DNA of 37,245 nt from Akkermansia muciniphila (GCA_945900455.1 CAMDJH010000028.1:1-37245); one strand, 5' to 3'. Shown: positions 16,705-26,145, counted from the first letter of the stretch. The notes: generated by a model from the sequence alone, not told the origin. Numbers and translations: made by a program.

Positions 16705-18489
16705 GTGACCATATCGCCATCCAAGGGCACGCATTCCCGAGGCATTCTGGCCTTGAGGGTTTGTCCTGTCGCGCTCGCGTTGCTGGCGGGCGCAAGCGTG
16801 GGGTGCAGTACAGAGCAACTCCGAAAATCAACAGACCGCGAAACAGGCAAGATTCTGTCGCAGAAGACCCCCGGGGTTCCAAACATGGATCGAAGCTTTT
16901 CAATCGATGCGAACCGAGCGGTGGATCTTTCCGATTTGCCCAGGGCGGGCGCTCCTCCTGATTTTCTGGGGACTGAAGGGGCGAGTGAATTGGGAGCTCC
17001 CGTCCTCTCTCTGTTGAAGGCTCTTGAAATTGGAGTGCGCCAGAGCCGCGAATATCAACTGCAGAAGGAGCAGTTGTATCTGGAGGCCCTCGATCTCTCG
17101 CTGGTTCGCCACCGATATACGCCGATCTTTTCCGGCACCGGAAATGGCGCCCTGCGCGGCAGCACATCCCGGCAGGTGATCGGCATCGATCCCGTCACGC
17201 AGGAACCCATTACCGTCGCCAGGATTGATAGCAACCTTGTTGAAGGGCATGCACGCTTCGGTGTGAGCTGGTTGCTCGCCACAGGTGCCCGGCTTTCGGC
17301 CTCGTTCACCACGGATTTTCTCCGGTATGTCTCGGGAGATCCCCGGGCTCTGACCTCGTCTCAGCTTGGTGCCAATCTCAGTCAGCCCCTTCTCCGAGGG
17401 GCCGGATTCCGGGTGACGATGGAGCTGCTGACCCAGGCGGAGCGGAGTCTCCTCTATGCCATGCGGGATTTCGTTCAATTCAAGAAGGACTTCGCAGTCC
17501 GACTCGCCGGAGAGTTCTACGCCGTCCTCCAGTTCCGGGACCAGGTACACAATACGTTCCTGGATCTCCAACGATCCCGGGAAAATGCCCGTCGCGAGAA
17601 AGCGTTCGCCGACGAGGGACAGCGAGCCCTCGCATCGCTCGACCAGTTGACCCAGGCAGAGCTCAATGCGGAGACCCGTTGGCTGTCCGCCCTCCGTGCC
17701 TACCGGGAGGGCCTCGATCGCTTCAAGATCGCCCTCGGACTGCCCGTCGGCGATTCGATCGTGCTTGCGGAACAGGAATTGGCGAATCTAACGATCCAGG
17801 ACCCGGGAATCTCGGTTGACGAGGCAGTGACGATCGCGGAATCGATCCGGCTCGATCTGCAAAATAGCCGGCAACGTCTCGAGGACGCCATGCGGCGTGT
17901 GCCGATTGCAAAGAACGCCCTCCTGCCACAGATTGATGCCAGCGCCCGGGGCAATTTTTCGAATAATGCCCGGCGTGGTTTCCCACTTCCGGATCCCAAC
18001 ATCTATGCCTATAGCCTGGGGTTCGATGTAGATCTTGGCCTCGATCGAACGGCCGAACGCAACGGATTCCGCCGGGCACTCATTGAGGAGGCTCGAGCCA
18101 AGCGGGCGTACGCCCTGGCCATCGACCAGATAAAACTCGATGTTGCGACCGATACCCGTGGACTTGAACAGGCAAGACGGAATTTTGAGATTGCCGAGTT
18201 GGGCGTGACGTTGGGCGCACGACGGGTCGAGGAACAACAACTTCGGCAGCAGCTCGCACGAGGCACCACCCGGGATCTGCTCGATGCTCAAGCGGATCTC
18301 GTCAATGCACAGAACGCCCGGACGGCCGCCTTGGTGACTCATACCATCGCCCGTCTCCGTTACTGGCGGGACATGGGAATCCTGAACATCGGCGAGGCCG
18401 GAATGTGGGATGAAGTCTCCCGACCCAATTCAGTGCCGCCGTCGCTGCCCGCCGCCATTGGCCCCAACCCTCCCACTCCGCTTCCATGA
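16705..18489 (+). CDS. TolC-family outer membrane efflux lipoprotein
   Basis: This encodes about 594 residues from a GTG at 16705; the start is uncertain (TTG at 16657 or 16753 are alternatives and no clear ribosome site was seen). A lipoprotein-like signal ends at GASVGCST, giving a lipidated Cys. The mature protein has two long helical repeats typical of the OEP family (ALEIGVRQSREYQLQKEQLY in the first half, EEQQLRQQLARGTTRDLLDA and ARLRYWRDMGILN in the second). Such proteins form the outer membrane channel of tripartite pumps. A four-base ATGA overlap couples it to the adaptor gene. Confidence 0.85.
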   Translation: MTISPSKGTHSRGILALRVCPVALALLAGASVGCSTEQLRKSTDRETGKILSQKTPGVPNMDRSFSIDANRAVDLSDLPRAGAPPDFLGTEGASELGAPVLSLLKALEIGVRQSREYQLQKEQLYLEALDLSLVRHRYTPIFSGTGNGALRGSTSRQVIGIDPVTQEPITVARIDSNLVEGHARFGVSWLLATGARLSASFTTDFLRYVSGDPRALTSSQLGANLSQPLLRGAGFRVTMELLTQAERSLLYAMRDFVQFKKDFAVRLAGEFYAVLQFRDQVHNTFLDLQRSRENARREKAFADEGQRALASLDQLTQAELNAETRWLSALRAYREGLDRFKIALGLPVGDSIVLAEQELANLTIQDPGISVDEAVTIAESIRLDLQNSRQRLEDAMRRVPIAKNALLPQIDASARGNFSNNARRGFPLPDPNIYAYSLGFDVDLGLDRTAERNGFRRALIEEARAKRAYALAIDQIKLDVATDTRGLEQARRNFEIAELGVTLGARRVEEQQLRQQLARGTTRDLLDAQADLVNAQNARTAALVTHTIARLRYWRDMGILNIGEAGMWDEVSRPNSVPPSLPAAIGPNPPTPLP

Positions 18490-20219
18490 AAACTTGGCTA
18501 TTGCGTCACTCCCGATCCGGCCTCGCGATGCTCGGCTTCCTCGCGATCGCCGTCTGGTATTTCTCCCGGCCCGCTCGATCCAATGCCGGAGGAGTTGTCT
18601 TTGCCGCACGTCGGGGACCGCTGGACATCACCGTCATCAATGGAGGCAGCATCGAGGCACTCGAATTTCAGGAAATCCGATCGGAGGTTCGCGGCGAACC
18701 CGTGAAAATTCTCAAGATCGTCGACGAGGGCTACTCCGTTACGGAAGAGGACGTCCGAACCAATAAGGTGCTCGTGGAATTGGACTCATCGAAGATGAAG
18801 CAAAATCTCGTCAATCAGGATATCACTTTTCAGACGACCATGGCGGGTTTGACCGACGCCCAGCAAGGATTTGAGATTCAACTCAACCAAAATCGCGTCG
18901 ATGTGCGTTCGGCGGAACAGGAGGCGAAATTTGCCTTCATGGATCTCGAAAAATTTCTAGGAGATCGCATTACAAAAGAGTTGATCGAGATGCTTGACCT
19001 GCGGGAACAATCGGACACCAACGCCCTTGCAGCCGCTGAGGGGGGGGAAGTTCGTATCCCGGCCGACATGCTGAGGACGAATCCGGCGCCGGCTGCAGCC
19101 GTTTCCCGGCCGCGCCCCAATGTTAACTTTTCCAAGTATGCCCGAATCGACCTCCTGGGGGACGGCGTTGCCAAGCAGGAGTTGCGCAAGCGTGAGGATG
19201 ATCTGCTCGTCGCCGTCACCGAAGTGAATCAGGCGAAGACCAAGCTCGCGGGAACCCAACGTCTCTACGCCAAGGGATTTGTCACCAAAAACGAATTTGA
19301 AAATGACCAAACCTCCTTCGACAAGGCCCGGTTAAAGCAGGAGAGTTCTGAAACAGCCCGTGATCTCTATATCAAATATGAGTTCCCGAAGCAGGCCGAG
19401 GAGTTGCTGTCGAAATATGACAAGGCACTCCGCGCCCTGGAGAGAATCCGCAAGGAGGCGGTATCGAAACTTGCCCAGGCCCGGGCCAAAATGAGGAGTG
19501 CGGAACAACGCTATCGGATCGAGAAGGAGAATCGTGACGAGCTGAACACTCAGATTCAGAATTGTGTCATCACCTCGAAGAAGACGGGACTCGTGGTCTA
19601 CGGAGGACAGGAGCAGCGCTGGTACGGTAACAACGAGCCGATCCGAGTTGGATCGCAGGTATTCGAACGGCAGGCGATCATCACCATTCCAAACACGACG
19701 AAGATGGGAGTGAAATTGAATGTCCACGAATCCCACATCAAGAAGATCCAGAAGGGTCTCACCGTGCGCATTACCGTGGATGCATTTCCCGATGATCGAC
19801 TTGACGGAGAGTTGATCAAAGTTGGCATCCTGCCGGATTCTCAAAACCGCTGGATGAACCCCGACATGAAACTCTATCAATGCACCGTGTCCATCCGTGG
19901 CACACGGGATTGGCTAAAGCCTGGCATGAGCGCGAAGACCGAAATCCTGATCAAACAATTGCCGGATGTCGTTTACATCCCGATGCAGGCCGTTGCCATG
20001 CGCGGCGGGCGGCAAGTGGTTTATCTCGCGGGAAATCGATTGCAGGAACGCGGGGTTAAGGTCGGTGAATTCAATGATGAATTCATCGAGATTAAGGAAG
20101 GATTGGCGGCCGGCGAACAGGTGCTTCTCCGAGCCCCGGAAAGCGAGAAAAAGGCAGGTGAAGAAAAGCCGCCAGCCGGCCTGGGATCAGTCAAGACGGC
20201 CTCGCCTCCCCCTCGGTGA
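18486..20219 (+). CDS. HlyD/MacA-like periplasmic adaptor protein
   Basis: This encodes 577 residues from the ATG at 18486, overlapping the previous stop by 4 nt. One N-terminal membrane helix (about 13-28) anchors it. ITVINGGSIEALEF starts the first lipoyl half-motif, and a long helical hairpin rich in Glu, Lys and Gln follows (about 100-370, with ARAKMRSAEQRYRIEKENR). Then come the second lipoyl half (VITSKKTGLVVYG), beta-barrel (LNVHESHIKKIQKGLTVRI) and membrane-proximal domain (VYIPMQAVAMRGGRQVVYLA). It should join the inner membrane permease to the TolC-like channel. The hairpin is longer than in typical MacA and contains a Pro/Ala-rich insert near 190-215. Confidence 0.88.
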   Translation: MKTWLLRHSRSGLAMLGFLAIAVWYFSRPARSNAGGVVFAARRGPLDITVINGGSIEALEFQEIRSEVRGEPVKILKIVDEGYSVTEEDVRTNKVLVELDSSKMKQNLVNQDITFQTTMAGLTDAQQGFEIQLNQNRVDVRSAEQEAKFAFMDLEKFLGDRITKELIEMLDLREQSDTNALAAAEGGEVRIPADMLRTNPAPAAAVSRPRPNVNFSKYARIDLLGDGVAKQELRKREDDLLVAVTEVNQAKTKLAGTQRLYAKGFVTKNEFENDQTSFDKARLKQESSETARDLYIKYEFPKQAEELLSKYDKALRALERIRKEAVSKLAQARAKMRSAEQRYRIEKENRDELNTQIQNCVITSKKTGLVVYGGQEQRWYGNNEPIRVGSQVFERQAIITIPNTTKMGVKLNVHESHIKKIQKGLTVRITVDAFPDDRLDGELIKVGILPDSQNRWMNPDMKLYQCTVSIRGTRDWLKPGMSAKTEILIKQLPDVVYIPMQAVAMRGGRQVVYLAGNRLQERGVKVGEFNDEFIEIKEGLAAGEQVLLRAPESEKKAGEEKPPAGLGSVKTASPPPR

Positions 20220-20267
20220 GTCCTTTTTTCAACCCGAATCGGAGGTAGTCGTTCATTCATTTCTGCG

Positions 20268-21014
20268 ATGTCTACTCCCCTAAATCTTGCGGCGGGGACC
20301 CCGTCCTCCGCGGTCAGCCCGGTTTCCGCAATCGGACCGATTGTGGGGCTCGAAAATCTGCGCAAGACATACCAGATGGGTGGAACCACGGTGACCGCTC
20401 TCAGCGGGCTGAGCCTCGAGATTCAGGCGGGCGAATACGTGGCAATCATGGGGCCCTCCGGATGCGGGAAATCGACGTTGCTCAATCTCCTTGGTTGCTT
20501 GGATCGCCCCTCAGGCGGCCGGTATTTCCTGGGTGGGCAGGATGTCTCCGGACTGGATGATGACGCCTTGTCGGCAATCCGCGGAGCCCGGCTCGGTTTT
20601 GTCTTTCAAAGCTATAACTTGATCCAGCAGCTTTCCGTCGTGGAAAATATCGAGGTCCCGCTCTTCTACCAGAATTGTCCGGAGGAGCAGGCGCGGCAGA
20701 TTGCCACCGATCTCGCCCGGCGCGTCGGACTAGAGACGCGACTCGATCATAAACCGTTCGAGCTCTCGGGCGGTCAGCAACAACGAGTGGCGATCGCCCG
20801 CGCCCTCGCCAATGATCCGCTGGTCATTCTCGCCGATGAAGCGACTGGCAATTTGGATTCTGCTTCCGGTCGTGAAATCCTGGGCATCTTCGACGATCTC
20901 CGCCGACAGGGAAAAACCCTCATCATGGTGACCCATGACGTCGAAGTCGGTGAACGGGCCCGCCGGATAATCCGCCTCCGCGACGGAGAACTCGAATCGG
21001 ATACATGTCACTAG
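20268..21014 (+). CDS. MacB/LolD-like ABC transporter ATPase
   Basis: This encodes 248 residues from the ATG at 20268. The first 25 residues are a variable leader; the ATPase proper begins near VGLENLRKTYQMGG. Walker A GPSGCGKST is at 62-70, the Q-loop FVFQSYNLIQQ follows, then signature LSGGQQQRVAIARAL, Walker B VILADEATGNLD and the switch His in VTHD. All catalytic parts are intact. This LolD/MacB subfamily powers mechanotransmission pumps rather than classic import. It pairs with the separate permease gene 43 bp downstream; in E. coli MacB the two are fused. Confidence 0.93.
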   Translation: MSTPLNLAAGTPSSAVSPVSAIGPIVGLENLRKTYQMGGTTVTALSGLSLEIQAGEYVAIMGPSGCGKSTLLNLLGCLDRPSGGRYFLGGQDVSGLDDDALSAIRGARLGFVFQSYNLIQQLSVVENIEVPLFYQNCPEEQARQIATDLARRVGLETRLDHKPFELSGGQQQRVAIARALANDPLVILADEATGNLDSASGREILGIFDDLRRQGKTLIMVTHDVEVGERARRIIRLRDGELESDTCH

Positions 21015-21057
21015 CGGCGGCTGCCAGTCGGCTTCCTTAACTCAAAACCCGATTCTC

Positions 21058-22362
21058 TTGCCACTCAATCTCCCATTCCTGTCAGCTCGGCTCCGTCGAT
21101 CGATCCGATTGGGTGTCCAGAGCCTGTGGCTACATAGGCTCCGATCCTTGCTGACCGTGCTCGGCATAGTTTTTGGCGTTTGCTCTGTGATCGCCATGCT
21201 CGCGATCGGCGAGGGTGCCAGTTTCAAGGCGCAGGAAATAATCAAAACGCTCGGATCTCAGAATATACTTCTTCGCAGCCAGAAACCGGGTGAAGAGGAG
21301 AAAGTAACCAATCGACGTGATAACTACGTCCTCGAATACGGATTGAAGAACGAAGATCTCAAGCGCATCCGAAATACGATCCCCGGGGTGGAAACAGCGC
21401 TTCCGGCTCGCGTGGTACGTGATTACGTATGGAACATCACCGTTCGCGTGGACGTCGACGTCGTGGGGACCCTCCCGGAGTATCCCATCGTCCGAAATCA
21501 TCCGATCGCCATGGGCCGGTTCTTCAATCAGGCAGATCTCGATGCCGCTGAATCGGTCTGCGTCCTCGGCAAGGAGATGGCACAGAAACTTTTTCCACTC
21601 GATGAGCCGCTCGGACGGGATGTCCGGATCGGCGACAATTATTACCGAGTGATCGGTGTTATGGAGCTGCGGACGACGGGATCATTTTCCGAGGGCAATC
21701 TGGAGGATGCCGGAAGCGCCAGCCGGGACCGTATGTTCATTCCGCTGGAAACCGCCCGACACCGCTATGGAGAGGTTCTCTTCCGCCGCCGTGCCGGCAG
21801 TTCGGAATTGGAACGCGTCGCTCTCCACGAAATCACCGTGAAGGTCGTGAACCCCCAGGATGTCATCCCTGTTGCCGATGCGATCAAGGACGTACTGGAA
21901 AAAAATCACAAAAAAAAGGACTACGCCGTGGTGGTGCCTCTGGAACTTCTGAAAAAAGCTGAGGAGACCAAGAAAATATTCAACCTCGTCCTGGGATCCA
22001 TTGCCGCCATTTCGCTGCTTGTCGGCGGAATCGGAATCATGAATATCATGCTGGCCAACGTCACGGAGCGAACTCGCGAAATTGGCATCCGCCGCGCTCT
22101 TGGAGCACGTCGTCAGGACATCACAACACAATTTGTTATTGAGGCTGTAATTCTCAGTGCGTCGGGTGGACTCCTCGGTGTCCTCCTCGGAGTGCTGATT
22201 CCTTTCGCCGTGTCCCATTTCGCTGGAATGCGGACCATCATCACCCCGGGGTCACCGATCCTCGCGTTCACCATCTCCGGCTTGATCGGGGTCGTGTTCG
22301 GACTCTACCCCGCATTGCGTGCCGCAACGATGGATCCGGTCGAGGCGCTCCGCCACGAGTGA
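21058..22362 (+). CDS. MacB-like ABC transporter permease
   Basis: This encodes 434 residues from a TTG at 21058, the first start that keeps the N-terminal helix region. The first membrane helix is at about 29-50 (RSLLTVLGIVFGVCSVIAML), with the family's AIGEGAS after it. A periplasmic MacB_PCD domain of about 230 residues follows. Three C-terminal FtsX helices complete it, with MLANVTERTREIGIRRALGA as the cytoplasmic coupling loop and the ending LRAATMDPVEALRHE. The type VII ABC fold drives substrate from the periplasm out through TolC. Cargo could be a peptide, lipid or drug; the sequence does not tell. Confidence 0.92.
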   Translation: MPLNLPFLSARLRRSIRLGVQSLWLHRLRSLLTVLGIVFGVCSVIAMLAIGEGASFKAQEIIKTLGSQNILLRSQKPGEEEKVTNRRDNYVLEYGLKNEDLKRIRNTIPGVETALPARVVRDYVWNITVRVDVDVVGTLPEYPIVRNHPIAMGRFFNQADLDAAESVCVLGKEMAQKLFPLDEPLGRDVRIGDNYYRVIGVMELRTTGSFSEGNLEDAGSASRDRMFIPLETARHRYGEVLFRRRAGSSELERVALHEITVKVVNPQDVIPVADAIKDVLEKNHKKKDYAVVVPLELLKKAEETKKIFNLVLGSIAAISLLVGGIGIMNIMLANVTERTREIGIRRALGARRQDITTQFVIEAVILSASGGLLGVLLGVLIPFAVSHFAGMRTIITPGSPILAFTISGLIGVVFGLYPALRAATMDPVEALRHE

Positions 22363-22472
22363 CAATTGTCCGGCAAGTTCGCTCAAGTTTCCAGCGCGGT
22401 GTTTTTACCAGATTGTAACGCGACCCGAGCGTGTTTTCAGGGCAGAGTTCGTGTGGGCGTACTAAAATGTTT

Positions 22473-23159
22473 ATGACCGACCGAATTCTTGTCGTGGAAG
22501 ATGAGCCGGATGCACTGGAACTGATCGAGTTCAATCTCGAAGCCGCCGGGTTCCGCGTCTTCACTGCCACCGATGGACCGGGCGGCTTGCAGCGGGTCCG
22601 CGATGGGGGTATCAGTCTCGTGATCCTTGATGTCATGCTGCCAGGGATGGATGGGTTCGAAGTGTGCAAAGTGTTGCGCCGCTCGCCAGCGACATCCCAA
22701 ATCCCGATCATCATGCTGACCGCCCGGGCGGAGGAGATCGACCGCGTATTGGGCTTCGAATTGGGGGCCGATGATTACCTGACAAAGCCCTTCAGTCCCC
22801 GTGAACTGGTGCTGCGGGTGCGCGGACTGTTACGGCGCCTCCATCCGCCTGATCCGGCCGAAGCCCAGGTATTGACGTTCGGTGATCTCGTCATTGATCC
22901 CTCCCGTCACGAGGTCAAGATTCACGGCAATCGGATTGAATTGACCGCCACCGAATTTCGCCTCCTGCAACTTCTTGCCCAACGGCGAGGCCGGGTTCAA
23001 TCTCGGGATGCACTCCTCCAGGAGGTCTGGGGATACGAAAAAGTCATCGACACCCGCACCGTCGACACGCATATGCGGCGGCTAAGGGAGAAACTTGGAA
23101 ACAGCGCCGACCGGTTGGAAACTGTCCGCGGTACGGGCTACCGATTTCGGGACGAGTGA
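22473..23159 (+). CDS. PhoB/OmpR-family response regulator
   Basis: This encodes 228 residues from the ATG at 22473; an ATG two codons earlier (22467) is also possible. The receiver domain (1-115) has the acidic pocket VVEDEPD, the phosphorylation site Asp53 in VILDVMLPGMDG, and the conserved Thr and Lys105 in DDYLTKPFSP. The C-terminal winged helix (about 130-228) reads ELTATEFRLLQLLAQRRGRV, DTRTVDTHMRRLREKLG and GTGYRFRDE. It should bind DNA as a dimer. It follows the pump genes after a 110-bp gap but no histidine kinase gene is beside it, so either the kinase is elsewhere or it lies outside the window's cluster. Confidence 0.93.
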   Translation: MTDRILVVEDEPDALELIEFNLEAAGFRVFTATDGPGGLQRVRDGGISLVILDVMLPGMDGFEVCKVLRRSPATSQIPIIMLTARAEEIDRVLGFELGADDYLTKPFSPRELVLRVRGLLRRLHPPDPAEAQVLTFGDLVIDPSRHEVKIHGNRIELTATEFRLLQLLAQRRGRVQSRDALLQEVWGYEKVIDTRTVDTHMRRLREKLGNSADRLETVRGTGYRFRDE

Positions 23160-23174
23160 CCTCCGTTCGGTCAC
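23156..23174. terminator. weak hairpin between convergent stops
   Basis: GTGACC at 23156-23161 pairs with GGTCAC at 23169-23174 around a 7-nt loop. It spans the stop of the response regulator and sits 7 bp from the larC stop. There is no T-tract, so a terminator role is only possible. Confidence 0.3.
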
Positions 23175-23180
23175 CCCAGT

Positions 23181-24461
23181 TCAGGATGCACCTGCCAATG
23201 AAGCCTTCCGGGCGGCTTCGAAAACCCATTTCACGGGCACTCCCGCCTGGGCAGCAATGTCCCGAATCGAATCAAACTCGGGTGCCACTTGGACGACCCT
23301 GCCATTCAGTCGACCGAGCTTGATTCGGACCGCGCCGAACTCGGTCTTTATTTCTACGAATTCGCGTCGAAGTTTGCGTCGTTCCGCGGTGGATCGACGG
23401 ACTCCAAATGAGGTCGTCTCGACCAGCAGCAACTCCGTGAATCGGTCTGCATCCGCAGGTTCGCAAAGGACCGTCAAGAGGACGCCGGGGCGGTTCTTCT
23501 TCATTTGGATCGATGTATGAAACACGTCCAGTGCGCCAAGCCGGAGCGCCTTTTCAAGCACGTGCCCCAGCAACTCCGCGGGAATGTCGTCGAGGTTTGT
23601 CTCCAGAACCACGATTGTGTCGGTCTGCCAGTCGTGGGCCATACCGGTCACGCCGTCGTCGAGCGTGAGCACAGCCCGCAGCACGTTCGGACGCGTCTGG
23701 TTATTCCGTGTGCCGAGGCCGTACCCGACGCGGTGGGCCGTCAACCCTTCCATCCGTCCAAATCGATCGACAAACTCTGCCAGCAAGGCCGCACCGGTTG
23801 GGGTGACCAGTTCGTGGGGTTCCTCGCATTGGGAAACCGCGATGCTCTTTGCACCCAGAATTTCCAATGTTGCCGCGGTTGGAATCGGAAATCGGCCGTG
23901 CGCGCACTGCACAAATCCGGTGCCGTCCACGACGGCTGCAGACCACACTCGCGGCCTTCCCAGCAGTTCGAGAGCAATACAGCCGCCGACGATATCGACA
24001 ATTGAGTCGACCGCACCAACTTCGTGAAAATGGACCTTGTCCGGTGGCAATCCATGGATCTTGCCTTCGGCCACGGCAATCCTATGGAAAACAGCGAATG
24101 ATTTTTCTTTCACCCAATCAGATAGGGAACTCGCGGAAATCAATGCGTGAATCGCCGCGAAATCCCGGCTGCCTGTCCCATGACTCGGAGCGTGAGCGTG
24201 GTTATGGTCATGAGCGTGGTCATGAGCGTGGGCAGGTCCTTGGTCGCAGTCTGCGGCGTTAGCGTCGGTGAGATGGACGTCAAACTTGACTCCCTCAATG
24301 CCGGATTTCTGGCGTCGGGCGGCGTGTAGGTGGTAGCCGTCGAGCTTCAACTTCCGTAACTCACGTTCGAGCGCCTTGAATTCCACGCCGAGGTCAAGCA
24401 GTGCGCCGAGAAACATGTCACCGCTGATGCCGCTAAAGATATCGAGATAGAGAGTCTGCAT
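23181..24461 (-). CDS. larC: nickel pincer cofactor biosynthesis protein LarC
   Basis: This encodes 426 residues from the ATG at 24461. The N-terminal LYLDIFSGISGDMFLGALLDLG is the LarC signature. VHFHEVGAVDSIVDIVGG and LVTPTGAALL are further conserved blocks, and the C-terminal part (VVLETNLDDIPAELLGHVLEK, MKKNRPGVLLTVLC) forms the metal-handling half. LarC inserts nickel into the pincer cofactor of lactate racemase and related LarA enzymes. A His/Asp-rich linker (about 78-94) fits metal binding. In Lactobacillus LarC is made by a frameshift between two genes; here it is one unbroken frame. No larA, larB or larE gene is in the window. Confidence 0.92.
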   Translation of the reverse strand: MQTLYLDIFSGISGDMFLGALLDLGVEFKALERELRKLKLDGYHLHAARRQKSGIEGVKFDVHLTDANAADCDQGPAHAHDHAHDHNHAHAPSHGTGSRDFAAIHALISASSLSDWVKEKSFAVFHRIAVAEGKIHGLPPDKVHFHEVGAVDSIVDIVGGCIALELLGRPRVWSAAVVDGTGFVQCAHGRFPIPTAATLEILGAKSIAVSQCEEPHELVTPTGAALLAEFVDRFGRMEGLTAHRVGYGLGTRNNQTRPNVLRAVLTLDDGVTGMAHDWQTDTIVVLETNLDDIPAELLGHVLEKALRLGALDVFHTSIQMKKNRPGVLLTVLCEPADADRFTELLLVETTSFGVRRSTAERRKLRREFVEIKTEFGAVRIKLGRLNGRVVQVAPEFDSIRDIAAQAGVPVKWVFEAARKASLAGAS

Positions 24462-24558
24462 TCCGGGGCGACTTCACTCCGTTTTGACCCGGAAGAACAG
24501 CAAACATCGCGATCTATTGTGGCAGTTCATTTGAATTGTCCGGTTCGAACCGACTGAA

Positions 24559-26013
24559 TTAGAAGGAGCTGAAACCTGAGGATTCCTGCAATCGGTAGAG
24601 CATCTTCCCGGCCACGGAATCGTCTCGAAAGGTTGAGTAGGGGGCCGTGTACACGCCTCCGGTATTGGACCAGATCCTGTCGAAATAGGTGCCAAGTTTC
24701 CTGGCGAGTTGCGACTCGCGAGGCATGGCCACCCGCAGATTGGCTTCGAGATTGAGATCCTGGAGGTTTCTGCGAGTAAAATTGGCCGATCCTGCGTATG
24801 CGATCCGCTCGTTCCCTTTCGTCAGGATCAATAGTTTGGTATGGAACTGCTCCCCGTGGGTCTCATACCAGCGCACGGCCACTGCGTATCTCGAGGAGAG
24901 CTCATGCGCCACGGGGCGATTTGGAATCCCGTTCTTCTGCCGGCCAAACGCATCTTTGTTCGGATCGAGTATGATGCGAAGGACGGCACCTTGATCAGCC
25001 GCGTTGCCGAGTGCTCGGATTATTTCACGGTCGGAAAGGTAAAACATCGCCAGATCGACTGCGTCGCCCTGGCGGCACGTGGAAAGGTCCCGAACAATCG
25101 CTTCCTTAATTTTCCCTTCCGTCAGCAGCTGCACCGTCATTGGGCCTGGCTTTGACTTCGGGGCGATCTGCGGAACCGGGAATGTTTCTCCCGACATCCG
25201 GGCGACCGCTTGCTCCGCTCGCAAAATATCGACGGCCAGAGAACCACGGACAAGAATGCCGACATTCGAATGCCGGCTGCTGGCCTCATGCGGGTTCGCG
25301 GAAGTGACGAGCGACACGACCGTATCCCCTTCGTCGGCCACTATCAGCTTGCGGTGGTTCGCTTTCGTGTTCAGCAGAGAAAGAAACGCCCGAAACGTTA
25401 CCCGACGCTCGGCTCCGCCCAGCGGGTGGTTGATCCATCCTTCGCCGGCCGATCCAAACCACTGGATGTAGGTGCGCCAGAGACTCCCATAATATGGATT
25501 CGAATCCCGAAGCGGAGTAAGGTCCGTCACAATGCTGTGAACCCCGGCCCGACGTAGCTCCTCAATCTCTTTTGACTTGTAGCTGCCATAGAATGAGTTG
25601 ATTGGATCCGTGAGAAACACGATCTCAACTTCCGGGTGAGCCCTTTTCTTCGCGGTAAGCCGTTCCGTCAGGTCGAGGGCAAGCTGTCGGTAAGGCTCGG
25701 ATCCGCCCGAATCGGAGTTGAACAGGAATGCATCGATTACCACAAACGTCTTCGCGCCATCGATAATCTGGAAAAATCGATCGAAGATCTGCTGTTCAAC
25801 CCGCGGTTCACTGTCGGCGGTCCGATAAGTCAGGTCATAGAGAAACTCGACATCCCCCTCCGTCGCAGACCGAACGGCCCCTTCGAGACTCAGCTCGGCT
25901 GGGAGCGGCTTCTTTGCCTGATAAAGGGCGATGCTCGCCCACCAGATGGCAACCACCAAACCGACACGTCGGGCGAACCGAATCCTGTTTGTCGGCAGGA
26001 ATTTAATTTTCAA
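24559..26013 (-). CDS. membrane-anchored phospholipase-D-like protein
   Basis: This encodes 484 residues from the ATG at 26013. A single N-terminal membrane helix (about 15-31) anchors it, facing the periplasm. It has two PLD half-domains. The first HKD motif is complete (NHRKLIVADEGD: His220, Lys222, Asp227). The second is FHTKLLILTKG with His391 and Lys393 but Thr398 where Asp is normal; the following GSANFTRRNLQDLNLE is typical. Members include cardiolipin synthases, nucleases and lipid phosphodiesterases. Reduced or altered activity is possible. It lies 97 bp upstream of larC on the same strand and is divergent from the S46 peptidase gene. Confidence 0.82.
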   Translation of the reverse strand: MKIKFLPTNRIRFARRVGLVVAIWWASIALYQAKKPLPAELSLEGAVRSATEGDVEFLYDLTYRTADSEPRVEQQIFDRFFQIIDGAKTFVVIDAFLFNSDSGGSEPYRQLALDLTERLTAKKRAHPEVEIVFLTDPINSFYGSYKSKEIEELRRAGVHSIVTDLTPLRDSNPYYGSLWRTYIQWFGSAGEGWINHPLGGAERRVTFRAFLSLLNTKANHRKLIVADEGDTVVSLVTSANPHEASSRHSNVGILVRGSLAVDILRAEQAVARMSGETFPVPQIAPKSKPGPMTVQLLTEGKIKEAIVRDLSTCRQGDAVDLAMFYLSDREIIRALGNAADQGAVLRIILDPNKDAFGRQKNGIPNRPVAHELSSRYAVAVRWYETHGEQFHTKLLILTKGNERIAYAGSANFTRRNLQDLNLEANLRVAMPRESQLARKLGTYFDRIWSNTGGVYTAPYSTFRDDSVAGKMLYRLQESSGFSSF

Positions 26014-26078
26014 TTTTCACACTTTATTCCTCGTCGATGAAACTATCAAGGGGTCGCGAACCAGCTAGCCGAAAGATC

Positions 26079-26145
26079 AGGGGTCAATTAGGGGTCAGGG
26101 AATAGTAATGTAGTATCGCACATTACTATTCCCTGACCCCTTTTT
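26079..26145. repeat. GGGGTCAGGGAATAGTAATG palindrome (REP-like)
   Basis: Perfect 20-bp arms 26091-26110 and 26121-26140 flank a 10-nt loop and are followed by TTTTT. Two further AGGGGTC words stand at about 26079 and 26049. It lies between divergent genes, so it is not a gene-end terminator. Its core matches the other GGGGTCA elements near 28.6 and 29.3 kb. REP-like palindromes of this sort are often spread by RAYT transposases; none is seen here. Confidence 0.7.

Noticed and set aside
26091-26145. Palindrome followed by TTTTT taken as an intrinsic terminator
   Set aside because: It lies upstream of two divergent genes, not at a gene end, and its core recurs in other repeats. A repeat element is the better explanation.
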